Below, one piece after another: positions 15,887-25,399 of a stretch of DNA of 64,000 bases (the stretch's first letter is position 1; every line of letters starts with the position of its first letter). Below the pieces are notes generated by a model. It did no database searches, had not been told where the DNA came from, and saw nothing but the letters and a program-made list of their open reading frames with translations. Source of the stretch: DLKC01 sp002478885 (GTDB lineage Bacteria > Bacteroidota > Bacteroidia > Chitinophagales > Chitinophagaceae); NCBI GenBank assembly GCA_046329585.1, contig JAXLUI010000001.1:3286001-3350000 (forward strand), written 5' to 3'. The position numbers and the translations under genes were made by a program.

Positions 15887-18274
15887 ATGAAAAAGACAGC
15901 CCTGTTGTTTGCTTCGGTATTTATGATTGTCTTCTGCTGTACCGGGCAAGGCAGCAACACCGATTCGCTTACGTGGAAAGCAATTGAGCGATCCAAAGAT
16001 ATACTGTCCGACAGCTCTACATTAACGATGATGACAAAGTTGTCGGGAACCATCGATGCAATCAACGCCATAAATCTCTCCCTTGATAAGGGATTTAATA
16101 CCCGTTCAATTGATGCAGGCATCACCGATATCGAAGAACGGATTGCTTATTCCGATTCAGTTATCAACGGCCTGGAAGATCATTTAAGTTACAGGCTATT
16201 GAAGTCTCAATCTGTTTTTCTGGAGCAAGTCAAGAAAAACCTGGATGCTTACAGCAAGCAGTTGACCAGGCTTAACCAGGATATAGCAAAGGCGCAAAAA
16301 AATATTTTGCATTTTATCAACGACCCGTCTTTTAAAATAAATGCAACGGACAGCATTTTAAAAGAAGAGCTGGTAAGTGACTACAAACGAATCCTGGAGA
16401 AATGGATCAGTGCTGATTCGGTCAATAAAATACGGTCCACACAAATCGCGAAGGTAGAGGGGCGAATTACCGTTGACTATATGAAATGGGCTACCCTGTC
16501 TGAAAGCATAAAAGCTAAGCTTGAAAATTTTAATCAGAACATTTTAAAGCCCAGTGACAGGCCTTTGCTTCGTGCTGAAAAGAGCGACTATCCTCAGGAT
16601 ATTTTTGAGATAACCAAACGGTCGGCAAAGGCAGGGAGCACGATAATGATGTATTATTTAAAGTCGCAGTGGGTCGCCGACTTTACTACTATTCTGCTTG
16701 CAGCATGGTTTTTCGCCTGGATAATATTTATAGAAAAGCAGTTTAAAAAAAATATAATCGGTTACATGCGTAGTATGGGCGTAAGACTGAAATACCTTAG
16801 CAGCAATCCATTTTACGCGACGCTGTTGCTGGCATTTTCCATATCTCCATTTTTTTTTCCAAATCCGCCCGTGATTTTTGTTGAATTGATGTGGTCTTTG
16901 CTAGGTCTTGTATTAACTGCGTTGTTTTTTAAAGACAAACGAATTACATGGCGTGTGAGAATACTTTGGGCGGTATTCTTTGTGCTGTTCCGCGTTGTTG
17001 CATTTTTAAATTTGTATTTGTACACTTCCTATGAAGAAAGATGGCTGTTGTTGCTCCTGAATGTTGTACTTATCGCCATAAGCGTGGTGCAATATTTAAC
17101 CAATAAGAAGGCGTTGATTTTTAACCGAAGCCGCGCATTGATGATGACGGTGTTGGTTGTGGTGCTGCATACTGGAGCCATTGTTTGCAACTTTATGGGA
17201 TTGTTTAACCTGGCAAAAGTGTTGACAGCATCAGCAACCTTTGGGCTTTTTACAGCTATCGTTTTACATGTGTTTGTTGATGTGATAAAGGAGGCCCTCA
17301 CCTTTCAATTAGCGCATTTGCGAATTCTTTTTCTTAACGTTCATGAAAAGACCTTTTTGAGGTTGTATCAACTACTTACTTCGACATTGGCATTTCTGGC
17401 GGCTGTTGCGTGGGTGGTAATTTTCCTGCAGTCGCTGAATATTTTCAGCTACCTCAAAGACAGTGTTACGGTTTTTCTCAATAACCCAATCGAACTGGGT
17501 TCAACAACTTTTACCATCGGAGGAGTATTGCTTTATCTTTTTATTATATGGGTATCTGTGGTGCTCAGCAATTTTATTTCCATCCTTACAGACCTTACCA
17601 CAACGGAAAACAAAAAGTATTTCGGGCTCAGTAATGTTAAGTTATTTCTTAAGCTGGGAGTCATAACGGGCGGTGTATTACTTGCTTTTATGGCCACAGG
17701 GATACCAATGGATAAGCTTGCCATAGTGCTGGGCGCACTAGGTGTGGGTATTAGTTTTGGTCTTCAGCATTTGGTCAGCAATCTTGTTGCGGGTTTAATG
17801 ATATCGATGGAGCGCCCGATAAAAGTTGGCGACACTATTGAAATTGGAGAGCACAAGGGTACAGTAAAGGAAATCGGCGTCCGGTCGATACATATTACAT
17901 CCTCCAATGGTGCTGAGATCATTATACCCAACGGCGATCTGTTAACACGCCATGTTGTAAACTGGACATTAAATAATAAAAACGTACGAGTGACAGTTAC
18001 GCTTCTTATAAAGTACGAAAACGACCTACACTCGGCAAAAGCATTGGTCGCCGAAGCTCTGTGTAATGATTCACTGATCATGAGAACTCCCGGGCCCCAA
18101 ATATTGACAAATGATCTTTCTTATGGCAGCATTGAGCTTAGCTGCTATTTTTGGTGTAGTGATCTGTCGAAAGCAGATGCTATAAAGGGCGAGGTGCTGG
18201 AAAATATCTACGACCGTTTTAAAAAGAATAATATAACGTTCAGAGAATTTAATGATGCGTCCGCAAAGCACTGA
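15887..18274 (+). CDS. Large MscS-family mechanosensitive ion channel
   Basis: This 795-residue protein begins with a signal peptide (MKKTALLFASVFMIVFCC), then about 220 residues of helical periplasmic region, then a series of hydrophobic helices from about residue 270. The C-terminal third is the MscS domain: GALGVGISFGLQHLVSNLVAGLMISMERPIKVGDTIEIG, then HKGTVKEIGVRSIHI and IIPNGDLLTRHVVNW. The extended architecture is like MscK/DUF3772-type channels, which release solutes on osmotic downshock. I chose the ATG at 15887; a TTG at 15794 would start inside the repeat pair and destroy the signal peptide. It converges with pabB, 16 bases apart. Confidence 0.9.
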   Translation: MKKTALLFASVFMIVFCCTGQGSNTDSLTWKAIERSKDILSDSSTLTMMTKLSGTIDAINAINLSLDKGFNTRSIDAGITDIEERIAYSDSVINGLEDHLSYRLLKSQSVFLEQVKKNLDAYSKQLTRLNQDIAKAQKNILHFINDPSFKINATDSILKEELVSDYKRILEKWISADSVNKIRSTQIAKVEGRITVDYMKWATLSESIKAKLENFNQNILKPSDRPLLRAEKSDYPQDIFEITKRSAKAGSTIMMYYLKSQWVADFTTILLAAWFFAWIIFIEKQFKKNIIGYMRSMGVRLKYLSSNPFYATLLLAFSISPFFFPNPPVIFVELMWSLLGLVLTALFFKDKRITWRVRILWAVFFVLFRVVAFLNLYLYTSYEERWLLLLLNVVLIAISVVQYLTNKKALIFNRSRALMMTVLVVVLHTGAIVCNFMGLFNLAKVLTASATFGLFTAIVLHVFVDVIKEALTFQLAHLRILFLNVHEKTFLRLYQLLTSTLAFLAAVAWVVIFLQSLNIFSYLKDSVTVFLNNPIELGSTTFTIGGVLLYLFIIWVSVVLSNFISILTDLTTTENKKYFGLSNVKLFLKLGVITGGVLLAFMATGIPMDKLAIVLGALGVGISFGLQHLVSNLVAGLMISMERPIKVGDTIEIGEHKGTVKEIGVRSIHITSSNGAEIIIPNGDLLTRHVVNWTLNNKNVRVTVTLLIKYENDLHSAKALVAEALCNDSLIMRTPGPQILTNDLSYGSIELSCYFWCSDLSKADAIKGEVLENIYDRFKKNNITFREFNDASAKH

Positions 18275-18290
18275 AATGTAAAAACCCGTG

Positions 18291-19583
18291 TCATTTTTTG
18301 CTATTCTTTAATACTTCTTCGATGGCTTTTGCCTTCAGCAGGCATTCATTGTATTCTTCGGAGGGGTTACTGTTGAAGGTTATGCCGCTTCCTACCTGGT
18401 AGCTGAGATATTTGTCACACTCGTTGTACATGATGCTTCGAATGACTACGTTAAAATCAAAGTCCGCATCTGGCGTAATGTAACCAACAGACCCTGAAAA
18501 AATGCCGCGCTTGGTTTTTTCATACTGCTCTACCAGTTCCATTACTCTTTTCTTTGGAGCTCCTGTCATCGATCCCATCGGAAAAGTTGCCTTAATTATT
18601 GCAGCGAAATCCGTGTCTTCTTTCAATTCACCGCTAACCGTTGAAATCATTTGATGCAGCTGGGGAAAAGAATAGATGCCAAACAACTCATCTACTTTTA
18701 CACTGCCTTGTTTACATATTTTGCTCAGGTCATTTCTTACAAGATCAACCACCATTACGTTTTCGCTGCGTTCTTTTTCACTTTGCTGTAACTGCCGTCT
18801 ATTCAAAAGATCTTCATCCGCTAACGTGTTTCTTCTAATGGTCCCTTTCACTGGTTGCGACACGATCGCCGAACCACTTTTTCTCACATATCTCTCAGGG
18901 CTTGCGCAAACGAGGTATTTATCGTTAAGTTTATAAAAGCAGGAAAATGGATTCGGAGATAGCAGCATTAATTGACGGTAAATAAAAAGCGGCGAGAGTG
19001 AAACATTTTCCGCAAAAAATTCCATGCAAAAGTTTATTTCATAGCAATCGCCGCGAAGAATATGCTCACGAAGCTTCTCTACTGTATCAATATATTTCTG
19101 TCTCGAAAACCTTGAATTAATAATAATAGCTTCGCCTTGGGGGGGGTGCTTTGGTACTTCAACGTTGGTTACTTCTGTAAAAATATGCAGGGGAGAATTC
19201 AGTGTGGTGCTGATAGTTACACAATTATCTTTAAGGCTGATAACGGTTACCGGTTGGAACAGAAAAACAGCTGGATATTTTATGAAGTCGTTGTGGCCGG
19301 AAGTAAGCGACTCAATTTCATTTTTAAGGTCATACCCAAGATGCCCGAACAGCCAGTCGTGATGATTATTGCAGTATTGTTGCATGCTTTCCAGTATATT
19401 TTCTTTCTCAGAAAAAATACTCAGCGTATCAACAGCCAGTAGCCATTCGTAGGAATGGTAGCTACCTTGGTATTGGTTATTATCCAAAAAACAGCAGATA
19501 TCAAAATGGCTGCACCAAGTCAATATCTGCTGCTTAAAAATTTGCTTATCTGTAACGGTAAAAGATGCCGTGTTCCTTTGCAC
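18291..19583 (-). CDS. pabB: Aminodeoxychorismate synthase component I
   Basis: This 430-residue chorismate-utilising enzyme makes 4-amino-4-deoxychorismate for folate synthesis. It contains GDCYEINFCMEF, CASPERYVRK, QPVKGTIRR, VMVVDLVRNDLSKI, FPMGSMTGAPKKRVMELVE and the C-terminal block YQVGSGITFNSNPSEEYNE. VKGT in place of PIAGT separates PabB from anthranilate synthase TrpE and implies the covalent-lysine mechanism of ADC synthases. The glutaminase partner PabA is not visible here. The start is GTG at 19583, 14 bases after the acidic protein gene, so the two probably share a transcript. Confidence 0.92.
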   Translation of the reverse strand: MQRNTASFTVTDKQIFKQQILTWCSHFDICCFLDNNQYQGSYHSYEWLLAVDTLSIFSEKENILESMQQYCNNHHDWLFGHLGYDLKNEIESLTSGHNDFIKYPAVFLFQPVTVISLKDNCVTISTTLNSPLHIFTEVTNVEVPKHPPQGEAIIINSRFSRQKYIDTVEKLREHILRGDCYEINFCMEFFAENVSLSPLFIYRQLMLLSPNPFSCFYKLNDKYLVCASPERYVRKSGSAIVSQPVKGTIRRNTLADEDLLNRRQLQQSEKERSENVMVVDLVRNDLSKICKQGSVKVDELFGIYSFPQLHQMISTVSGELKEDTDFAAIIKATFPMGSMTGAPKKRVMELVEQYEKTKRGIFSGSVGYITPDADFDFNVVIRSIMYNECDKYLSYQVGSGITFNSNPSEEYNECLLKAKAIEEVLKNSKK

Positions 19584-19597
19584 TATGTTAGCAGGAA

Positions 19598-20056
19598 TTA
19601 AAAATCGTCGTCATCATCCTCATCAAAACCGGAGTCATTAAAAAGGTCAAACTCTTTAAAGTCATCATCGAGGCCGAGATCGTCATCGTCGGAAGCTTTC
19701 TTTTTTGCACCGCCACCACCTGTTCCGGAACTGCTTTTCTTTGCTTTAGATTTTGGCAAATCAAATTCATCGAAATCCGGATCCCAACTGTCTTCTTCTT
19801 CCGGCTTTTCCCAATCATCTAATTCTTCAGGGCCATCATCGTCGTCATCATCATCTTCAGCCTTTGATTTCTTAGATGTTCCTTTTGCGGATTTTGATGT
19901 AGGCTTAGTTTCAAAGTCGTCATCTTCATCCAAATCGTCATCATCTTCATCTAAGGCCTTCTTCGGCTTTGGCGAAGGCTTATCAGAATTTTTACTGTCG
20001 GCCGGAGAGGGTTTGCGGCCGGTGTTTTTTTTGTCTTTATCAGATTTTGCTGCCAT
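19598..20056 (-). CDS. Highly acidic low-complexity protein
   Basis: This 152-residue protein has a basic N-terminal third (MAAKSDKDKKNTGRKPSP, SDKPSPKPKK) followed by runs of Asp and Glu, including a run of seven Asp, basic spacers such as PKSKAKKSS, and the repeated phrase DDDFKEFDLF / DPDFDEFDLP. It is probably disordered. I do not recognise a domain. It could act as a charged partner of a nucleic-acid or basic protein, but this is a guess. It lies just upstream of pabB on the same strand, 258 bases from the end of purA. Confidence 0.7.
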   Translation of the reverse strand: MAAKSDKDKKNTGRKPSPADSKNSDKPSPKPKKALDEDDDDLDEDDDFETKPTSKSAKGTSKKSKAEDDDDDDDGPEELDDWEKPEEEDSWDPDFDEFDLPKSKAKKSSSGTGGGGAKKKASDDDDLGLDDDFKEFDLFNDSGFDEDDDDDF

Positions 20057-20314
20057 ACCGGTAAAGATTATTAGCGTAAAATTTCAACGAGTTTTTTAAT
20101 CGGCAAAAATTTTTTTCAGAGACTTACATCTTTCTGTTTTTTTGGGAAGATGCTTGCTTCAACAAGGGGCATATCCTTTGCCTTCAAATTGCCCCGCCTG
20201 TTGTGACAGAATTTTAAGCAAATATGCAACAATCGGCATATCACAGGTAAAAAATTTACCATAAAATTCTTCCGCAATTTAAGAACTATAACAACAGGAA
20301 ATATTTTAAAGCAC

Positions 20315-21586
<1,272 letters not shown>

Positions 21587-21600
21587 TTATTAATGAGTGG

Positions 21601-21608
21601 CAAAAATA
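21601..21608 (-). promoter_or_regulatory. Candidate -7 promoter box of purA
   Basis: Minus-strand TATTTTTG fits TAnnTTTG and lies 23 bases before the purA ATG. No good upstream TTTG box is visible at the usual spacing. Confidence 0.4.
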
Positions 21609-21657
21609 AACAGTGCTGCGTTTAAATAAGAATTGTTTTTACAGAACAAAACAACTA

Positions 21658-21830
21658 TTTACGGGCCCGGCCTAAGTTAAAGCATTAAGCGTCCCTTGCG
21701 TCGCACTCTTGTACTGCAGATTCTTAAATGAGCCAGGCACAAATAAACATTGCTCATTAACCGGCAGAACGCACAAGTGAGTGACACAAGAGGCGATGCC
21801 ACCTGCACCAGAGCCCGTAGCGAAAAAATA
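21658..21830. repeat. Interspersed repeat, head-to-head pair (copies 7a and 7b)
   Basis: The left core is TTGCGTCGCACTCTTGTAC at 21696-21714, preceded by CATTAAGCGTCCC and GGGCCCGGCC. The right core is the variant GCACAAGTGAGTGACACAA at 21771-21789, followed by GAGGCGATGCC and GCCCGTAGCGAAAAAA. The spacer is only 56 bases. Confidence 0.85.
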
Positions 21831-21857
21831 AAAACCCGGCAATATTTCGTTGCCGGG
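21824..21857 (-). terminator. Intrinsic terminator after the glycosidase-like gene
   Basis: CCCGGCAATATTTCGTTGCCGGG at 21835-21857 forms a strong stem; on the minus strand it is followed by a T-rich run (A-run at 21824-21834 on the plus strand). It sits 20 bases after the stop of the gene ending at 21877. The outer part of repeat copy 7b merges with its T-run. Confidence 0.85.
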
Positions 21858-21876
21858 CCTTTGAATATAAGTGCGC

Positions 21877-24800
21877 CTATATTTTCACAAGCCTCGTTGT
21901 TTGTTTTTCGCCATTGTTCCCGGTCATTGTTAAAAAGTACTGGCCCGGGACCAAGCTATAAACATTTATGTAAACCCTGTTTAAGCCTGCAGCGGATTTG
22001 CCTTTCTGTGTTTGTAAAACTCTTCCGCTTGCATCGGTTAGCTGCAGTGTGTACTCGGTTTGGGTGGTTGTGGTAAATTGAACTGCGGCAGTTTCTTTAA
22101 CCGGGTTTGGGACAACAAGCAATTGTTTATTGCCAGGTTCCGCTATCTCCACGCTGCTTTCTTCTGTGCCAAACCAAGCGCTTATAGTAACAGCTTTTGT
22201 AACGATGGCAGACGTGCCGCATTCATTTTGTGATCTTACTGTTACGTTTCCGCCCGTAACGCCCCAGTTAACGGTTATGGCAGAGCTATTCTGGCCCGCT
22301 GTTATGGCTGCGTCGACTGGAACCGTCCAGGTATATTTATAGCTACTGTTCGGGTATTTTATAGAAAATACTACACCGTTCTGGTGCTTTGAAACGTTTG
22401 CCGGTCCTGCGATTCCGGGTGTGGCCGGAGGAGCGATTGTGCCATTGGCTACCCAGAGCCCCTGTGGATCTGAACATCCCCTTGCATCGGTTACCGTATA
22501 AGTTCCGTAACCGGAATCGATGGTAAAAGTACCGGCTCCGGTATAAGGCATTGTGCCACCGCTTGCTGAAATGGTGATTGTGGTAGTTCCATTTTTACAG
22601 CGTATAAGGCTGTCAAGGGTTACCGAAGTAACGAGTAAATCGGGTTGAGTAATCGTATATGTTTGGGCTGTTGAGCAATTATAAGCTGAATTGATCGACA
22701 CAGTGTAATCTGCCGGTTGCAAACCACTAATGGTATCGGTTGTTGCGTTCCAGAATTTTTGAACGTTGCTGGTCCAGTTATAGCTGAATGGTCCTACGCC
22801 GCCGGTTTCACGAAGATTGATGACACCGTCTTTTTTGTTGTAACAACTAACAGTGGTAATAAGCGGGTTAAGTGAAGGGCTGGTATTTACAATGGTGCCT
22901 TTTGCTGGAGTGTACACCGAATTAACGCCGCCGCCGCGAACAGGTATGGCTGCTGAAAAATAGCCAACATTTTCTGTTTTTACTTTTACATACACTGTAG
23001 CGTTTAATGTAATTCCGTAATTATTGTAAACAATGCTATCACTGAAAGTGCTGTCGGCTGAAGTCGAAAAAGAAAACCCCTTTGCGGGCCCTATGATTAC
23101 CGCGTTACCATTCAGTGCTGTTCCATTCAATACAAATGATTTGGGAATCACCAATGAATTACTGCACGTTGTGTCAAAGGGCTGTAATGCTGAAACCACT
23201 AGGCCTGTTGCTGATTGTTCGGGCCGTGATAGTTCTACAACGCTAAAGATAACATTGGATGTCCCTGCATTTTTAATGTAGAAATCTGAACCGCGTGTGC
23301 CACCATTTCCAAAATAAGCATCGTTTAAAGTGAAGCTTGCTTTTTTCCATGTTGATGTGTTGCTGCAGGTAATTTTAGCTGACGCTTTGTTGGCATTGTT
23401 TTGCGCGTTGTAAAAAAGTTGCCAGCTGCCAGTGCCATTATCATAATAGGTAACTTCTATTGTAACGGGGTAGCCGCTGTTCAAAGGAGCGTTGCGGAAA
23501 AACGCATCATCTATATCAAAATACAGTGCATCTTTTCCTTTTGCAAGATCGAAGCCACGGCCAAAACGGCCATACATAACGTCGTTATGAGCTGCGTCGA
23601 TATTCCAATAGCCGGCGCTTGTGCTGTTAGCATCGATCTGTCTTAAGTATCGTTCATAATTACCTGCAAGCAAATGCCAGCCCACATCATTTGTTCCAGA
23701 CGCGTCGAGGCAATTACCTTCCGGGCCAATAACTGTTGCTATGTCTTCAAGCTTTGCGCCGTATGCAGTAAAACTGTTGCAGATGTTCTTATATCTTGTT
23801 GTATTGCCAATGTCTACGGTTCCGTAAACCGATGCAGGGAATCTCACTTCATCTGATGCGTCGAGTACATCTTTGAGAGCACACACGGCATTCTTTGCGA
23901 CACCGGGTATTTTTTGCCCGGCGTACTTATTAAAATAGCGATAAGCAGAGTCATTCTTTGGGTCGGCAATAAGCGATGTGGTTTGGTTAGGCCAGTCAAG
24001 CCCCCAGTAAATACAATAGTTCATAAGTGCGAACATGGATTTGTATTTGTTCTTCGTCCACCAGCCCGCATCTAACTGATCGCCCCATATCTCAGACCTG
24101 GATTTTATATAATTGCCGTTCCATGGCTTATTCAATACATCATAGAGCCAGGTATTTTTATCAGACTCCATATTCAGTTGAAAACCTTTGCCAATATTGC
24201 CACATTTGATCCACCCGTTCGGGCAATTATCGATGAGCCAGAAAGCTGATGACGAATTTGTATTCGATGGATTACTAAGTAGGGTTATCTGGGGAGCAGT
24301 ATTTTTATACTCATTGTAGTAATAAAGCGAATATACCTGGAACAGGCTGTCGAATTGGTCAGTCGAAATCTGGTATTGTGCAGGTACATTGCCTTTATAA
24401 GAAATATAATCGCCGGTACTTCCGTAGCAACCTTGTACACCAACGATTTGGCTGCGTATAGAGGGCGCATAAGCCTTAACATGCTGCCGCACCTTTGTGA
24501 TCATTCTTTTAAAATAAACGTTATAGTCAGAGTCGAGATAATAAGGAGAATAGCCTGTAACAGCACCTAGGTCGTTCGTTTCAACCACTTTTGGAACACC
24601 ATTGGAAAATATCCAGTCAGGCGCACTCGTTCTGGTGTACACCATAAAAATAATGGGCATGCTGTCGGCAATATGGTCAGTGATATCCTTGTCAAAAACA
24701 GACCAGTTCCAAACATCCGGCGCTATTTCAAAATCAGACCAGTTAATATTCACCAAGCGGCCTTTAATTACCGGGTAATTTTTAGGACTCATTGGAGCTC

Positions 24801-24903
24801 CATAGTCTTGCCAGATACCGGAACTATAAAATGTTTGGGAACTTGAAGCGAAGCTGATAAACAGCAGGATTATGGCAATACAATGCCCTACACGGCTTTT
24901 CAT
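21877..24903 (-). CDS. T9SS-exported multidomain protein with glycosidase-like N-terminal domain (paralog A)
   Basis: This 1008-residue protein has a signal peptide (cut near ASSSQ), then a domain to about residue 430 with GIWQDYG, GRLVNINWSDFEIAPDVWNWSVFD, MPIIFMVYTRTSAPDWIFSNG and SRSEIWGDQLDAGWW. The 'follow the body of W-x-D-F-E-P-x-x-x-x-W-x-W' pattern resembles TIM-barrel beta-galactosidase-type hydrolases, but I cannot assign a GH family or a catalytic pair. A jelly-roll-like binding domain follows (about 475-570), then an Ig-like region, an SprB-type repeat (VSCYNKKDGVINL, about 705), a PKD-like domain (about 820-915) and a T9SS sorting domain (VVPNPVKETAAVQF to the end). ATG at 24903 is preferred over GTG at 24909. 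It is a close paralog of the next gene. Confidence 0.82.
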   Translation of the reverse strand: MKSRVGHCIAIILLFISFASSSQTFYSSGIWQDYGAPMSPKNYPVIKGRLVNINWSDFEIAPDVWNWSVFDKDITDHIADSMPIIFMVYTRTSAPDWIFSNGVPKVVETNDLGAVTGYSPYYLDSDYNVYFKRMITKVRQHVKAYAPSIRSQIVGVQGCYGSTGDYISYKGNVPAQYQISTDQFDSLFQVYSLYYYNEYKNTAPQITLLSNPSNTNSSSAFWLIDNCPNGWIKCGNIGKGFQLNMESDKNTWLYDVLNKPWNGNYIKSRSEIWGDQLDAGWWTKNKYKSMFALMNYCIYWGLDWPNQTTSLIADPKNDSAYRYFNKYAGQKIPGVAKNAVCALKDVLDASDEVRFPASVYGTVDIGNTTRYKNICNSFTAYGAKLEDIATVIGPEGNCLDASGTNDVGWHLLAGNYERYLRQIDANSTSAGYWNIDAAHNDVMYGRFGRGFDLAKGKDALYFDIDDAFFRNAPLNSGYPVTIEVTYYDNGTGSWQLFYNAQNNANKASAKITCSNTSTWKKASFTLNDAYFGNGGTRGSDFYIKNAGTSNVIFSVVELSRPEQSATGLVVSALQPFDTTCSNSLVIPKSFVLNGTALNGNAVIIGPAKGFSFSTSADSTFSDSIVYNNYGITLNATVYVKVKTENVGYFSAAIPVRGGGVNSVYTPAKGTIVNTSPSLNPLITTVSCYNKKDGVINLRETGGVGPFSYNWTSNVQKFWNATTDTISGLQPADYTVSINSAYNCSTAQTYTITQPDLLVTSVTLDSLIRCKNGTTTITISASGGTMPYTGAGTFTIDSGYGTYTVTDARGCSDPQGLWVANGTIAPPATPGIAGPANVSKHQNGVVFSIKYPNSSYKYTWTVPVDAAITAGQNSSAITVNWGVTGGNVTVRSQNECGTSAIVTKAVTISAWFGTEESSVEIAEPGNKQLLVVPNPVKETAAVQFTTTTQTEYTLQLTDASGRVLQTQKGKSAAGLNRVYINVYSLVPGQYFLTMTGNNGEKQTTRLVKI

Positions 24904-25083
24904 GATCACTGGATTTTAGGTATTGAATTTTCGAAAAGAAACCTGGAGTAAACCGCGCAACTAAAAAGTAGTTTTGCTGTGGCTCCATTCAGGCATATTT
25001 CTAACCTCAATTTTTTGCAAACACAAAGTAACTGCGGGTTGTATGCACAAAAAATAGAACTATGATTTGATTGTATGTAATGA

Positions 25084-25110
25084 AATGCACGCATGTTCTT
25101 GTCGTGCATT
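25084..25110. promoter_or_regulatory. Perfect 8-bp dyad upstream of paralog A
   Basis: AATGCACG at 25084-25091 and CGTGCATT at 25103-25110 are exact inverted repeats separated by 11 bases, about 180 bases before the start at 24903. This could be an operator or a leader hairpin. Apart from this dyad, the region 24904-25149 holds nothing I can identify. Confidence 0.3.
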
Positions 25111-25149
25111 GTCTACAGCGGTTTCGGCGGTACATGGTGCAGGGAATAT

Positions 25150-25337
25150 TTATTGACCCGGCAGAGGCACCATTTCTAAGCTTTCGTTGCGTCGCACACT
25201 TGTACCGCAGTTTCGTTATTGAGCAATAACGAGGCAGCCGGTAAAACATCAGGCTATGTTGCTCCGCCGCATTTAGAACCTTGAAGAGTGCGACGCAAGG
25301 AACGATGATTTATTGTTGCAGCCGGTAACAAAAAAAT
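25150..25337. repeat. Interspersed repeat, head-to-head pair (copies 8a and 8b)
   Basis: The left core is TTGCGTCGCACACTTGTAC at 25187-25205, preceded by CTAAGCTTTCG and GACCCGGC. The right core is CTTGAAGAGTGCGACGCAA at 25280-25298, followed by GGAACGATGATTTA and GCCGGTAACAAAAAAA. The spacer is 74 bases. Confidence 0.85.
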
Positions 25338-25345
25338 CTAGTAGC

Positions 25346-25377
25346 AAAAAAGCCCTGCAAAAGAATATTGCAGGGCT
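25346..25377 (-). terminator. Intrinsic terminator after paralog B
   Basis: AGCCCTGCAAAAGAATATTGCAGGGCT at 25351-25377 is a strong hairpin with a T-run on the minus strand (A-run at 25346-25350). It lies 22 bases after the stop of the gene ending at 25400. Confidence 0.85.
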
Positions 25378-25399
25378 ATGATGAAAAAAAATTTTTGTC

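Noticed and set aside
21658..21857. Repeat pair 7 as a purA riboswitch or leader
   Set aside because: It lies upstream of purA's promoter box and carries the general repeat family, with no purine-aptamer features.
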